Shown piece by piece: positions 28,268 through 37,552 of a stretch of DNA of 64,000 nt (positions are counted from its first letter, which is position 1; the number at the start of each line of letters is the position of its first letter). The position numbers and the translations under genes were made by a program. This DNA is from Mucilaginibacter sp. L294 (GTDB lineage Bacteria > Bacteroidota > Bacteroidia > Sphingobacteriales > Sphingobacteriaceae). The stretch covers positions 1 to 64,000 of the forward strand of contig NZ_LGEK01000002.1 in assembly GCF_001636615.1 (NCBI RefSeq), given 5' to 3'. Under the pieces are notes generated by a model that made no database searches, was not told the origin of the DNA, and saw nothing but the letters and a program-made list of their open reading frames with translations.

Positions 28268-29902
28268 ATGGCAAAACAAGTTAAATATAATGTTGAAGCA
28301 CGTGACGCTTTAAAGCGTGGTGTTGATATTTTAGCTAATGCGGTTAAAGTTACATTAGGCCCTAAAGGCCGTCACGTAATTATCGATAAAAAGTTTGGTT
28401 CACCAGCTGTTACTAAAGATGGTGTTACTGTAGCTAAAGAAATTGAACTGAAAGACCCTATTGAAAATATGGGTGCACAAATGGTTAAAGAAGTTGCATC
28501 AAAAACTGCTGATATTGCAGGTGATGGTACTACTACTGCTACCGTTTTAGCGCAAGCAATTGTTACTGCAGGTATTAAAAACGTTGCAGCCGGTGCAAAC
28601 CCAATGGATCTTAAACGCGGTATTGATAAAGCGGTTGCCGAAGTTGTAAAAAACTTAAAAGCGCAATCACAAACCGTAGGCGAAGACAACAACAAAATCA
28701 AGCAGGTAGCTTCTATATCTGCTAATAACGATGAAGTTATTGGTTCGTTAATAGCTGAAGCTATGGCTAAAGTTGGTACATCAGGTGTTATCACTGTTGA
28801 AGAAGCAAAAGGTACCGAAACTGAAGTTAAAACGGTTGAAGGTATGCAGTTTGACCGTGGTTACCTTTCTCCATACTTTGTAACCAATTCAGACAAAATG
28901 GAAGTGGAATTAGAAAACCCTTACATCTTGATCTATGATAAAAAGATCTCTTCAATGAAGGAATTACTTCCTATCCTGGAGAAACAAGTACAAACAGGCA
29001 AACCACTTTTAATTATTGCTGAAGACCTTGATGGCGAAGCATTGGCTACTTTGGTAGTTAACAAAATTCGTGGTTCACTGAAAGTTGCTGCTGTTAAAGC
29101 ACCAGGCTTTGGCGATCGCCGTAAAGCGATGTTAGAGGATATCGCTGTATTAACAGGTGGTACCGTAATATCTGAAGAGCGTGGTTACAAATTAGAAAGC
29201 GCTGACCTTTCAATGTTAGGCCAGGCAGAAAAGATCACCATCGATAAAGACAACACTACACTGGTTAACGGTGCTGGTGATGCTGAATTGATCAAAGGCC
29301 GTGTTGGCGAGATCCGCGCGCAGATCGAAACTACCACTTCTGATTACGATAAAGAAAAATTACAGGAGCGTTTAGCCAAATTATCTGGCGGTGTTGCTGT
29401 ATTGTACATAGGTGCTGCATCTGAAGTAGAGATGAAAGAGAAAAAAGACCGTGTTGACGATGCTTTACATGCAACCCGCGCGGCTGTTGAAGAAGGTATT
29501 GTTGCTGGTGGTGGCGTTGCCTTCATCCGTGCGGTAGCTGCTTTGGCTGATCTGAAAGGTGCTAACGAAGATGAGAACACTGGTATCCAGATCATCCGTC
29601 GTGCTATTGAAGAGCCATTACGTCAGATCTGCGATAACGCAGGCATCGAAGGTTCTATCGTAGTACAAAAGGTAAAAGAAGGTACTGCCGATTTTGGTTA
29701 CAACGCACGTACCGATAAATACGAAAACTTAATTGGCGCAGGTGTTATCGACCCTACTAAAGTAGGCCGTGTAGCATTAGAGAACGCAGCTTCTATCGCG
29801 GCTATGTTGTTAACCACCGAGTGTGTGTTGGCAGACGAGCCTGATGATGACAAAGGTGGCATGCCACCAATGGGCGGCGGCGGCATGGGCGGCATGATGT
29901 AA
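28268..29902 (+). CDS. groEL: chaperonin GroEL
   Basis: 544 residues, full length. It carries the ATP-binding [10 protein letters not shown] motif (about 86-95) and the equatorial, intermediate and apical domains in normal order. The flexible Gly-Met tail ([12 protein letters not shown]) is present. It folds client proteins in an ATP-driven double ring with GroES. It shows the strongly translated codon pattern expected of a chaperonin, and a terminator follows. Confidence 0.98.
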   Translation: MAKQVKYNVEARDALKRGVDILANAVKVTLGPKGRHVIIDKKFGSPAVTKDGVTVAKEIELKDPIENMGAQMVKEVASKTADIAGDGTTTATVLAQAIVTAGIKNVAAGANPMDLKRGIDKAVAEVVKNLKAQSQTVGEDNNKIKQVASISANNDEVIGSLIAEAMAKVGTSGVITVEEAKGTETEVKTVEGMQFDRGYLSPYFVTNSDKMEVELENPYILIYDKKISSMKELLPILEKQVQTGKPLLIIAEDLDGEALATLVVNKIRGSLKVAAVKAPGFGDRRKAMLEDIAVLTGGTVISEERGYKLESADLSMLGQAEKITIDKDNTTLVNGAGDAELIKGRVGEIRAQIETTTSDYDKEKLQERLAKLSGGVAVLYIGAASEVEMKEKKDRVDDALHATRAAVEEGIVAGGGVAFIRAVAALADLKGANEDENTGIQIIRRAIEEPLRQICDNAGIEGSIVVQKVKEGTADFGYNARTDKYENLIGAGVIDPTKVGRVALENAASIAAMLLTTECVLADEPDDDKGGMPPMGGGGMGGMM

Positions 29903-29934
29903 TCATTCCGGCCACAAGCCAGGTACATAATAAC

Positions 29935-29969
29935 AAACCCCTTGTCTGTTTTATCAGACAAGGGGTTTT
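29935..29969 (+). terminator. Rho-independent terminator after groEL
   Basis: A 14-bp stem (29935-29948 with 29955-29968), 6-base loop, then TTTTG. Confidence 0.88.
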
Positions 29970-30114
29970 GTTTTATACACTCATTTTGTATAGGTTAGGC
30001 GTTTTTATACCCGCCGGCTAATTGGTTTTTACCCCAAAATGCTGTGTTGTGTTATTTTTATGTAACATAATAGCTATTTGCCCGCTTAGGCATGGCATTT
30101 GAATAATAGCCGGT

Positions 30115-30213
30115 ATGAAACAAATAGTAAATAAAAGGAAGCATATACACAGCCGCATTGTAGAATGGGTGCTGTTTAAAGGCCCCGAGCTGTTTGTTAC
30201 GCTCTACAGTTAA
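30115..30213 (+). CDS. possible small basic protein (32 aa)
   Basis: A short ATG-initiated frame in the gap between groEL and the MscS gene. It encodes MKQIVNKRKHIHSRIVEWVL followed by FKGPELFVTLYS. The N-terminus is basic and the C-terminus hydrophobic. No family is recognised, and chance cannot be excluded at this length. It is listed because it is a clean frame in an otherwise unexplained gap, ending 12 bp before the MscS promoter. Confidence 0.25.
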   Translation: MKQIVNKRKHIHSRIVEWVLFKGPELFVTLYS

Positions 30214-30224
30214 AAAAAAATTCC

Positions 30225-30232
30225 TAATTTTG
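30225..30232 (+). promoter_or_regulatory. TAnnTTTG promoter element for the MscS gene
   Basis: TAATTTTG is a consensus match 10 bases before the ATG at 30243, predicting a leader of only a few bases. Confidence 0.6.
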
Positions 30233-30242
30233 GCTTCTATCT

Positions 30243-31031
30243 ATGAAGCTTGAAGAATTCTATCAGCAATTTCACGTTTGGTTGATCCACAGGGGGCCTA
30301 CTTATGCCCAGGGGTTGATCTTATTTTTTGGAGGGCTTTGGCTTATCCGGTTTTTAAGGTCGCGCCTTAAAATACGCATGAGCCAGCGCAAGGTACATTC
30401 CTCATTACAGCCTTTCTTTTTAAGTTTAACCATTACCAGCTTATATGTATTGCTCGTTATTACGGTAATGAATATTATTGGTTTCCAGTTAACCATATTC
30501 ACCACCATAATAGGGGCATTTAGCGTTGCAGCAGGTTTAGCCCTGTCGGGTACATTCCAAAACTTTGCAGGTGGTGTGCTGATATTGTTATTAAAACCTT
30601 TTGAGATTGACGACAGTATTGTTGCCCAGGGGCAGGATGGCAAGGTAACCTCTATCCAGATATTTTATACCGTTTTACTTACTGCCGATAATAAAACGGT
30701 TATTATCCCTAACGGTAAACTGTTTAATGAGGTAATTGTGAATGTTACCCGCGAGGGCAAGCGCCGGCTTGATTTTGAGATAAAGATAGCTTACGCTAAT
30801 GATCTGGATAAGGTGAAGGCCATCATCAACAAAGCAATAGCAAATACGGATTATCTTTTACCAACGCCCGCTGCAAGGGTTGGTGTTGTTTCTATGGAGG
30901 TTGACTCGGTTAGGATCACTATTAATGTTTGGGTAGATCCGGGTAATTTTTTAACCGCTAAAATAGATCTGCAGGAAAAAATATTTAAAGAATTTAGTGC
31001 CAACGGTGTTAACTTCCCCAAAGCCGGTTAA
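30243..31031 (+). CDS. small-conductance mechanosensitive channel, MscS family
   Basis: 262 residues, close to E. coli MscS. Three membrane helices span about 18-40, 55-80 and 85-115. The pore helix is Gly/Ala-rich (GAFSVAAGLALSGTFQNFAGGVLILLLKPFEIDD), the hallmark of MscS. The cytoplasmic beta domain follows (ADNKTVIIPNGKLFNEVIVNVTREGKRRLDFEI). The channel releases solutes on hypo-osmotic shock. It is a monocistronic gene with its own promoter, followed by a repeat-rich gap. Confidence 0.93.
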   Translation: MKLEEFYQQFHVWLIHRGPTYAQGLILFFGGLWLIRFLRSRLKIRMSQRKVHSSLQPFFLSLTITSLYVLLVITVMNIIGFQLTIFTTIIGAFSVAAGLALSGTFQNFAGGVLILLLKPFEIDDSIVAQGQDGKVTSIQIFYTVLLTADNKTVIIPNGKLFNEVIVNVTREGKRRLDFEIKIAYANDLDKVKAIINKAIANTDYLLPTPAARVGVVSMEVDSVRITINVWVDPGNFLTAKIDLQEKIFKEFSANGVNFPKAG

Positions 31032-31045
31032 CCGATAACCCACCC

Positions 31046-31100
31046 TGTCATTTCGAACGAGTTGGAGTGGGAAAGTGGGCCAGCACGAGGAGGAATCTTA
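31046..31100 (+). repeat. dispersed Bacteroidota repeat (CATTTCGAACGA...GAGGAATCT type)
   Basis: This stretch begins TGTCATTTCGAACGAG and ends CGAGGAGGAATCTTAT. It follows the pattern of a short intergenic repeat that I recognise as common in Bacteroidota genomes. Only one copy is in this window, so repetition is taken from general knowledge. Confidence 0.5.
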
Positions 31101-31136
31101 TCCGCCCTGCATTCTGCTATACTTCATCATTTCCCC

Positions 31137-31220
31137 GCCGTTGTTGGTGTTGTCACCAACAACCTTTAGGCAGGTAGTAAACAAGCATGGCGGCTTGTTG
31201 GTGACAACACCAACAGCGGC
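31137..31220 (+). repeat. REPIN-like pair of inverted hairpins (GTTGGTG family)
   Basis: Two 26-bp arms (31137-31162 and 31195-31220) are reverse complements with one mismatch, 32 bases apart. Each arm is itself a hairpin: TTGTTGGTG-TTGT-CACCAACAA on the left and TGTTGGTG-ACAA-CACCAACA on the right. It is unrelated in sequence to the RAYT repeats at 19.7 kb. Confidence 0.7.
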
Positions 31221-31252
31221 ATAACCCCGGTCGATATTTTTTATCTGTCCTC

Positions 31253-31324
31253 GCAGGGTCTTCTGAAAGAGACCCTGCGCCCGTATGCAAGACACCGCAG
31301 GCCCCTCTGTGTGCGACCCTGCGG
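31253..31324 (+). repeat. two adjacent hairpins with GCAGGGTC cores
   Basis: Hairpin 1 is GCAGGGTCT (31253-31261) paired with 31270-31278. Hairpin 2 is CCGCAGG (31295-31301) paired with 31318-31324. Both share the CGCAGGGTC core, so they are probably copies of one dispersed repeat. They lie between the convergent MscS and DUF58 genes. They could stop transcription from either side, but no T-run follows. Confidence 0.55.
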
Positions 31325-31368
31325 CGACAAAATCTTGTCTCTTGATGTTAATAGTCCTATTTCTTCCG

Positions 31369-32715
31369 TTATATCTTCTGTTTAGCCTTCAGCTCCAAAT
31401 ACCTGTTAATGGTGTTGATAGTAAGATTTTGCGGCGCGCTTAGTATAGATTGGATGCCATGTTTGGCCAGCTCTTTAACAATAAGCTTTTTATCATAGGC
31501 GAATTTTTCTGCAATGGTTTTAATGTAGATGCCTTCTACATCACCGGCGGGCTGCTCGCTTAGATGTCTCAGTTCGGTATTTTCAAAAAACACAACCAGC
31601 AATAAATGGAACTTGGTTATCCGTTTTAAAAACGGCAGCTGCCGTTGCAGGGCGTTCATGCTTTCGTAATTAGTGAAAAATACTACAAGGCTGCGTTGCT
31701 TTATCACATTACGTATGGTGCTGTACAGCGCCTCCATATTGGTTTCCAGGTAGCGCGTTTTCTCTTTATACAATACCTCCAGTATCTTGTTCATTTGCGT
31801 TGGCCGGCGGTCGGCGGGGATAACGGCGCCAATCTTTTCGGCCACAGTGATCAGCCCGGCCTTATCCTCCTTAAGCAGGGCGATGTTTGATAGTACCAGG
31901 CTTGCGTTAATGGCATAATCCAGCAGGCTTAACCCATCAAAAGGCATCTTCATGGCGCGCGATTTATCAATAACACAGTACACCTGCTGCGATTTTTCGT
32001 CGGTGTAAAAGTTGGTCATTAAGTTGCCCTGGCGGGCGGTTGCCTTCCAGTTGATGGTGCGGTAATCATCACCGGGTACGTAGGCCTTTACCTGTTCAAA
32101 TTCCATGCTGTGGCCAAGTCGCCTAATTTTCTTGATGCCAATCTCGTTCAGCCGGTTTGATATGGCCATCAGCTCGTATTTACGCATCTGCAGGAACGAT
32201 GGGTACACGGGCAATGTCTCGGACTGGTCAAAGTTAAAACGGCGGCTAATAAGCCTTAATGGCGAACGCGCGAACACCCTGATCATCCCAAACTCGTACT
32301 CGCCGCGTTTGGTAGGGCGCAGCAGGTAGCTGATAAGTTTATGCTCTCCGGGTTTCAGGATGGTTTTGAACCATACATCCCGTTTTTGAAACTGAAAGGG
32401 GATCTCGTCAATTATCCCTGCAGATATGGTGAACGGATAGTTGCTCTCTATGTATACGCCCAGTTCATTATCGTCGCTGTTGCTCAAACGCTCGGGAGCA
32501 TGCCTTTTGGCAAATATGGTTTTTGAAGGCCGGTATAACATCAGCAGGTCTGCAAGCGTAAGCAGTACAATGGCCCAAAATGCCAGGTCGGGCACTATGC
32601 CCAGCCATGGGAAAAAGAACGACAGCAGAAAAAGCACGGCGCAGCCACCCAGCCCGGCAAATAACCTGCCGGTTAAAAATAAATTGGTATAAAATAGGCC
32701 GAAGAATTTTTTCAC
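31369..32715 (-). CDS. DUF58 domain protein (vWA-like)
   Basis: 448 residues. Two N-terminal membrane helices (about 13-33 and 36-56) are followed by a beta domain. The DUF58 signature EFEQVKAYVPGDDYRTINWKA lies at about 205-225, then a vWA-like domain with a MIDAS-like start (VIDKSRAM). DUF58 proteins regularly pair with MoxR ATPases; the pair is thought to act in assembly or activation of other proteins. It is the last gene of the six-gene operon and begins 6 bp after moxR. Confidence 0.9.
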   Translation of the reverse strand: MKKFFGLFYTNLFLTGRLFAGLGGCAVLFLLSFFFPWLGIVPDLAFWAIVLLTLADLLMLYRPSKTIFAKRHAPERLSNSDDNELGVYIESNYPFTISAGIIDEIPFQFQKRDVWFKTILKPGEHKLISYLLRPTKRGEYEFGMIRVFARSPLRLISRRFNFDQSETLPVYPSFLQMRKYELMAISNRLNEIGIKKIRRLGHSMEFEQVKAYVPGDDYRTINWKATARQGNLMTNFYTDEKSQQVYCVIDKSRAMKMPFDGLSLLDYAINASLVLSNIALLKEDKAGLITVAEKIGAVIPADRRPTQMNKILEVLYKEKTRYLETNMEALYSTIRNVIKQRSLVVFFTNYESMNALQRQLPFLKRITKFHLLLVVFFENTELRHLSEQPAGDVEGIYIKTIAEKFAYDKKLIVKELAKHGIQSILSAPQNLTINTINRYLELKAKQKI

Positions 32716-32721
32716 CTGTGT

Positions 32722-33699
32722 TTATCGTGGTACTTCAATTTTTTGGATGATCTGGCTGATCACTTCATCGGGCGTTACACCTTCCATCTCTTTATCGGGC
32801 GTAAGCATAATACGGTGCCTTAACACCGGTTTAGCTACACTGATAATATCATCAGGGGTAACAAAATCGCGGCCTTTAATGGCTGCCATTGCCTTGGCAG
32901 CGTTAACAATAGCCAATGATGCCCGGGGCGAACCACCCAAAAACAACGATTTATTACTGCGGCTTTCATGAATGATCTGCGCGGTAAAGGCCAGTATTTT
33001 TGGCTCTACATAAAGTTCCCTAACCTGTTTGCGCAGGGCTATAATATCGGCACCGGCCAAAACAGCATTAATATGGCTAAGTTGCTCGGTAGTTTTTTGC
33101 TGATGCTGTTGGGTAACAATAGCTATCTCTTCTTCCAGCGATGGGTATTTGATCTCTATTTTAAACAGGAAGCGGTCAAGCTGTGCTTCGGGCAGGCGAT
33201 AGGTGCCTTCCTGCTCAACCGGGTTTTGGGTGGCCAGTACAATAAAAGGCTCGTCCATTTTATAGGTTTGTCCGTCAATGGTTACCTGGCGCTCTTCCAT
33301 CACCTCAAACAAAGCCGACTGTGTTTTGGCAGGCGCGCGGTTTATCTCATCTATCAGGATAATGTTACCAAAAATGGGCCCCTGCTTAAACTCGAACGCC
33401 GTGCTTTTGGGGTTGAACACCGAGGTGCCCAACACGTCCGACGGCATCAGATCGGGCGTAAACTGGATGCGCGAGTATTTGGCATCAATTGCTTTGGCAA
33501 CAAGCTTGGCGGTTAGCGTTTTGGCAACACCCGGTACGCCTTCTATCAGGATATGCCCGTCGGCCAGTATGCCGGCAATCACCAGTTCAATAACATCCTG
33601 CTGGCCCACAATGATCTGGGCAAGGGTTGTTTTTATTTTATCGACAGCCGCGCTTAGTTTGCTGAGGTCTGTTCTTTGTTCAAAATTCTCATTTTCCAT
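32722..33699 (-). CDS. MoxR-family AAA+ ATPase
   Basis: 325 residues. Walker A GVPGVAKT at 54-61, Walker B IILIDE at 113-118, sensor 1 in VLATQNPVEQEGTYRLPEAQLDRF, and an arginine-finger/sensor 2 region near GGSPRASLAI. MoxR ATPases act as chaperones for vWA-domain proteins and metal-centre insertion; here the partner is the DUF58 product next to it. It overlaps the DUF4350 gene by 11 bp. The substrate of this module is unknown. Confidence 0.95.
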   Translation of the reverse strand: MENENFEQRTDLSKLSAAVDKIKTTLAQIIVGQQDVIELVIAGILADGHILIEGVPGVAKTLTAKLVAKAIDAKYSRIQFTPDLMPSDVLGTSVFNPKSTAFEFKQGPIFGNIILIDEINRAPAKTQSALFEVMEERQVTIDGQTYKMDEPFIVLATQNPVEQEGTYRLPEAQLDRFLFKIEIKYPSLEEEIAIVTQQHQQKTTEQLSHINAVLAGADIIALRKQVRELYVEPKILAFTAQIIHESRSNKSLFLGGSPRASLAIVNAAKAMAAIKGRDFVTPDDIISVAKPVLRHRIMLTPDKEMEGVTPDEVISQIIQKIEVPR

Positions 33700-34873
33700 A
33701 TGACCCGGATTGGATATAAAATTTTTCTATTAATTGGTTCAATACAATAAGTTCATGATCGGTAATGTGCGATTGGTGGCTCATGTAGTTGATATGGCTC
33801 ACCAGATCTCTCGCCAGCGATTCTTCTACCCCCGTTTTATTGGTAAGGTTTACAACAAACTCACTGTTATAATTACCGGTTTTTAAGCCGAATATGTTAC
33901 GCAGGTGCTCGCCAAAGTACACTATTTTTTTTGCCGCTATGTTGCTGTTGTCGCGCTGCTCGTAGTATACCTTGCCTACAACGCTCACAAACTCAACCGT
34001 CGAATTTTTTAAAGGTTCTATCACCGGGATAATGCGCTGCCTGCGTTTTATCTCGTAAAGAACGAAAAGCAGCAGGCTGGCGAGGCTAAGATAATAAGCC
34101 CATTGCAGGCCGGGGTTACTAAAGAAAACCCGCATAGGCGATTGGTCGGCGCTTACGTCGTGGTTTTGGTACAAGTCCCAATAAATATTTTCGGTTACCG
34201 GCAGGTAGGAAAGCACTTTAGCCGGGTATTCACCACCGCCGGGCTTAAGCAGGCTATAATTGGTTAATATCTGCGGGTTTGCAAATAAAAACAGGTTGCC
34301 CTTGCCAAATTTAAAGCGCAGGTAGTTGCTTTTGCCATATTGGTTTTGGCTGATGGAAGTTGCCCTGGCCGTATCAAATTTGTTAAAATATTGCGAACTG
34401 ATATTGTTATCAAATTTATAATCTGCCGGTTTTTTTAGTTGCAGGTTGAGGAAGTTCAGGGTAGGATTCTTCTTATCATATTCAACGCCGGTTTCTAACT
34501 TTAACGAGTCGCTGATGTAGCCATCAAAGCTAAAGGCCGAAATAAATACCGAGTTGCCGGCACTTATATACTTAACCATTTCTTTAAAGTCAATTTTACT
34601 GAACGTTGCGTTTTGGGCTATCACGATGTAATTACCACCAGGCAAATTACTATTGTTAAACACATCATAAGGCGACTTACTGATGTGCCTTACCTTAGCC
34701 CCCGGGAAAATATCTTTCAGCCTGTTATAAAACACATAAGTGCCATAAGGGATCTTGTCGGCGTATGACAGCGTTGTGGTCCAGTTTACGGGGTTGGGCC
34801 TGTTAAATTGCGCTACCAGGTAAATAAGCAGCAGGGCCGTGCCAACAGAAATGTAGATCTTAAAATCTTTCAT
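33689..34873 (-). CDS. DUF4350 domain membrane protein
   Basis: 394 residues. An N-terminal membrane helix (about 6-23) precedes a DUF4350-type extracytoplasmic domain (about 45-120: PYGTYVFYNRLKDIFPGAKV ... NYIVIAQNATFSKIDFKEMVKYISAGNSVFISAF). A second helix (about 258-275, AYYLSLASLLLFVLYEI) and a cytoplasmic C-terminal domain follow. DUF4350 resembles the GATase-like fold of ABC-associated proteins and is found with MoxR/DUF58/DUF4129. It overlaps its neighbours on both sides by 4 and 11 bp. Confidence 0.82.
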   Translation of the reverse strand: MKDFKIYISVGTALLLIYLVAQFNRPNPVNWTTTLSYADKIPYGTYVFYNRLKDIFPGAKVRHISKSPYDVFNNSNLPGGNYIVIAQNATFSKIDFKEMVKYISAGNSVFISAFSFDGYISDSLKLETGVEYDKKNPTLNFLNLQLKKPADYKFDNNISSQYFNKFDTARATSISQNQYGKSNYLRFKFGKGNLFLFANPQILTNYSLLKPGGGEYPAKVLSYLPVTENIYWDLYQNHDVSADQSPMRVFFSNPGLQWAYYLSLASLLLFVLYEIKRRQRIIPVIEPLKNSTVEFVSVVGKVYYEQRDNSNIAAKKIVYFGEHLRNIFGLKTGNYNSEFVVNLTNKTGVEESLARDLVSHINYMSHQSHITDHELIVLNQLIEKFYIQSGSYGK

Positions 34874-35622
34874 GCTGTACCCCCTTTAAAATTGTTAAAC
34901 AGCAGGCTTATGGTTTTAAACACATCGCCGTTTATGGCAAAATCGCCATACCAAACATATTCAAACTGGTTGGTAAGCCTTTTAAAAGCTTCGCGCTGGC
35001 TGTTGTCGGTAAGCTCGTTGATGTAGGTGGTATTGGTTTTGTTAAGTTGCCAGTCTATAAGCCCTTTATCGCTTAATTGCTTCAGGCTTTTCAGGTACAG
35101 CATCCTTACGGCCAGCCTGTAATTGTTTACGGCAACGGCCTTTTCTATCTCGGTATCAAAATCAATTTCGTGTATATTCTCTTCCGATTCGGCATAGGCC
35201 AGTTTAGCTACTTTTGGGTTACGCCTAAAGGTGTTCAGTACGTTTATCCCGGCAAGCTTTAACACCAAAAAGATTATAGCGGCAACACCCAGGGCAATAA
35301 AAAAGTATTTTAAAAACACAAAGAAGTTGCTGGTTACCCTTTTATCCTTAAAATCGAACAAACTCCAGAACCATCTCCAAAAGCGTGTCCATAAGGATGG
35401 ACCGCCGTCATAATTTTCGCGGTAAACAAACTCGGGGAGTTTTTTATAGGCGGTAAGAGCGGTAGTATCAAACTGCCTTGGTGTAATTGTGGCGGTATCA
35501 GTAACCAAAACTGCTTTTGGTTTAACTGCTATTTTTACAACCGGTTTAGGCACAGGCACTTTGCCCGCATACCCATGGATGCAAAAAAGCATAAAAATAA
35601 ACAGGCAAACGGTACGCAGCAT
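34870..35622 (-). CDS. DUF4129 domain protein
   Basis: 250 residues. A signal peptide (about 1-20) is followed by a periplasmic segment, a membrane helix (about 100-122, YFFIALGVAAIIFLVLKLAG), and a C-terminal DUF4129 domain (about 155-245). The DUF4129 block reads RLAVRMLYLKSLKQLSDKGLIDW ... KTNTTYINEL ... FEYVWYGDF. DUF4129 is elsewhere fused to transglutaminase-like membrane proteins. It abuts the upstream membrane-protein gene with no gap and overlaps DUF4350 by 4 bp. Confidence 0.85.
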   Translation of the reverse strand: MLRTVCLFIFMLFCIHGYAGKVPVPKPVVKIAVKPKAVLVTDTATITPRQFDTTALTAYKKLPEFVYRENYDGGPSLWTRFWRWFWSLFDFKDKRVTSNFFVFLKYFFIALGVAAIIFLVLKLAGINVLNTFRRNPKVAKLAYAESEENIHEIDFDTEIEKAVAVNNYRLAVRMLYLKSLKQLSDKGLIDWQLNKTNTTYINELTDNSQREAFKRLTNQFEYVWYGDFAINGDVFKTISLLFNNFKGGTA

Positions 35623-36513
35623 TTAGTACTCCTCGGTAGGTAAATTGGTTTGTTCGCCAGGAGTGCCAAACTTGTTTATACGATCGAGCAAACTGGTGCC
35701 TTCTTTATGTTCGGCAAGGTTAAAATAACAAAGGCTGATGCCTATAGTTGGTATAATAAGTAAAACCTGTGTAAATGCCTGTAGTATAACCGCCAGTAAA
35801 ATACCACCCATGGAAAGCTGCGGTATTTTTTGCGGCCTTAACAAAATGCTTGCCATGTTAACCGCAGATGCAGGGATGGTAATTACGGCCATCATTACAT
35901 AGGTAATAATCCATATAACCAAAACAGCCCCGGCCGTTGCCCACCAGTTTTGCTTTATTAACTGAAAACTGCGGTTAAAGGCATAGCCAAAAGTAGCGTT
36001 CTCCATAACCATTATGGGGAATACTAAACCCAGGATAGGGAACAGATATATGCCCGGTATTAAACATAAGCCAAACCCGGCGCCTATTAGCAGGCCTACT
36101 ACAAAAGTGCCCCCTAATACCCGCAGGTAATAGTATTTAAAATATCCCCATACCTCATCTGTTGTTGGGGCTACGTTGCCTTTTTGTTTATAAAGGGCCA
36201 TATAACTTAAAACGGTAACACTGATAGCACACATCGTTAGGAATGAAAAAACCATAGTAGCGACGTAGCTTACCCAAAAATCGGGCATGGTTGAGCCAAA
36301 CGTTTGCGGCCCGCCTGCGCTTGCTTCGTTATAAACGTGCATTATTTTATACTGCTGTAAAAAGGTTACAGCTGCCAATGCTATCACAAAAAATCCGCAG
36401 AAGATAAAAAAGCTCTTAAGCAGGTCTTTAAAATTCTGGCGTATAAACTGGGAGGTGTCGCTAATAATTTCGCCGAAATCCCGCAGTTTGGCTAATTCAA
36501 TTTTTGGTTCCAT
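35623..36513 (-). CDS. multispanning membrane protein of the MoxR/DUF58 cluster
   Basis: 296 residues from the ATG at 36513. A soluble helical N-terminus (about 1-35) precedes six or so membrane helices (for example SFFIFCGFFVIALAAVTFL, VLGGTFVVGLLIGAGFGLCLIPGIYLF, ATAGAVLVIWIITYVMMAVI). It resembles proteins annotated as having a glycerophosphodiesterase-type membrane domain, but has no catalytic part. The further upstream ATG at 36582 would extend deep into the SpoIIM gene and was rejected. It overlaps SpoIIM by 17 bp. Confidence 0.7.
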   Translation of the reverse strand: MEPKIELAKLRDFGEIISDTSQFIRQNFKDLLKSFFIFCGFFVIALAAVTFLQQYKIMHVYNEASAGGPQTFGSTMPDFWVSYVATMVFSFLTMCAISVTVLSYMALYKQKGNVAPTTDEVWGYFKYYYLRVLGGTFVVGLLIGAGFGLCLIPGIYLFPILGLVFPIMVMENATFGYAFNRSFQLIKQNWWATAGAVLVIWIITYVMMAVITIPASAVNMASILLRPQKIPQLSMGGILLAVILQAFTQVLLIIPTIGISLCYFNLAEHKEGTSLLDRINKFGTPGEQTNLPTEEY

Positions 36514-37456
36514 ATAAGGTTTTTTTATAAATTCTGTTTGGGTAAATAACAACGTACCATACCAGGAATATAAGCGAGCCAATTAAAATAGCGCTGCTTA
36601 ACCACACGGGCATTTCGGTATGGCGGGTTACAAAGCTTTCAAAAAACGCGGCAATAATAAATATGGGTACCAGCCCCACGGCTATCTTCATGCCATCGGC
36701 AGCGCCTTTTTTTAGCGATACCATGCGTGTAAATGTTTTTGGGAATAAAAGGCTGTTGCCCAGTACAAGGCCCGCGGCGCCTGCTATTACAATGGCCGAG
36801 ATCTCCAGCGTGCCGTGGATCCAGATCACCAGTACCGATTTCATGCCCAGTCCCTTGCTGAAAAAGTAATACTGGAACGAACCCAGCATTAAGCCATTAC
36901 GCAACAAAAAATACACCGAGCCAACCGAAAATATAATACCGGCAGCAAATGTTACCAGCGATACGTAAATGTTATTAGCGGCAATACCAAAAAACATCAG
37001 CACCTCGCCCTGGCTTTTATACACGCCAAAAGGGTCGCCTTTGGCAATATTGGCGTTAGTTTGGTCAATGTAGGCGTCGCCCATGATGAGCCGTACAAAA
37101 TTATCGTCGTATTTGGCCGATAGGGCCCCCATCAAGCAAAACACAATAAAAAAGATAAAAGAGTACATGATCTGTTTTTGGTAGGTTTTGAATAATATTG
37201 GTAATTCAAACTGCCAGAAAGAGATAAAGCGGTTACCTTTTTCGCTTTTGTTTTTGTAGATGGATTGATGGAATTTTGATGCCAGCCCGTTTAAGTAAGC
37301 GGTTGTTTTTGATTTAGGGTAGAAAGTTTTGGCATACGCCAGATCATCGGTTATTTGAATAAAATTATCCGCAATTTCATCCGTGTCGTTCGTGGCAGAC
37401 TGCTCAAAATATTCCCATTTTTTGGCATTCTGTTTTACAAATAAGGGCTCGCGCAT
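36497..37456 (-). CDS. SpoIIM-like (DUF95) membrane protein
   Basis: 319 residues. A soluble N-terminal part (about 1-95) is followed by five to six membrane helices with the SpoIIM/DUF95 pattern (FFGIAANNIYVSLVTFAAGIIFSVGSVYFLLRNGLMLGSF ... WIHGTLEISAIVIAGAAGLVLGNSLLFP). In endospore formers SpoIIM belongs to an engulfment peptidoglycan complex. This organism does not sporulate, so the family must have another role, possibly in cell-wall work. It is the first gene of the operon and is transcribed divergently from the RDD gene. Confidence 0.9.
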   Translation of the reverse strand: MREPLFVKQNAKKWEYFEQSATNDTDEIADNFIQITDDLAYAKTFYPKSKTTAYLNGLASKFHQSIYKNKSEKGNRFISFWQFELPILFKTYQKQIMYSFIFFIVFCLMGALSAKYDDNFVRLIMGDAYIDQTNANIAKGDPFGVYKSQGEVLMFFGIAANNIYVSLVTFAAGIIFSVGSVYFLLRNGLMLGSFQYYFFSKGLGMKSVLVIWIHGTLEISAIVIAGAAGLVLGNSLLFPKTFTRMVSLKKGAADGMKIAVGLVPIFIIAAFFESFVTRHTEMPVWLSSAILIGSLIFLVWYVVIYPNRIYKKTLYGTKN

Positions 37457-37539
37457 TAATTATTAGTGCTATAAAGTTTGATGCCGTTAAAATAAATACA
37501 AATTTTTATAATTCAGCTAAAAGGTATTAATTCAGCATA

Positions 37540-37547
37540 TATATTTG
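37540..37547 (+). promoter_or_regulatory. TAnnTTTG promoter element for the RDD gene
   Basis: TATATTTG is a consensus match 5 bases before the ATG at 37553, predicting a near-leaderless mRNA. Confidence 0.6.
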
Positions 37548-37552
37548 TTAAC

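Noticed and set aside
33278-33703. Plus-strand frames opposite moxR and DUF58
   Set aside because: Shadows of the minus-strand genes, whose Walker motifs and DUF58 signature are clear.
36497-37456. SpoIIM-like gene as a sign of sporulation
   Set aside because: The DUF95 family is broad and the window is clearly Bacteroidota; no other sporulation genes are present.
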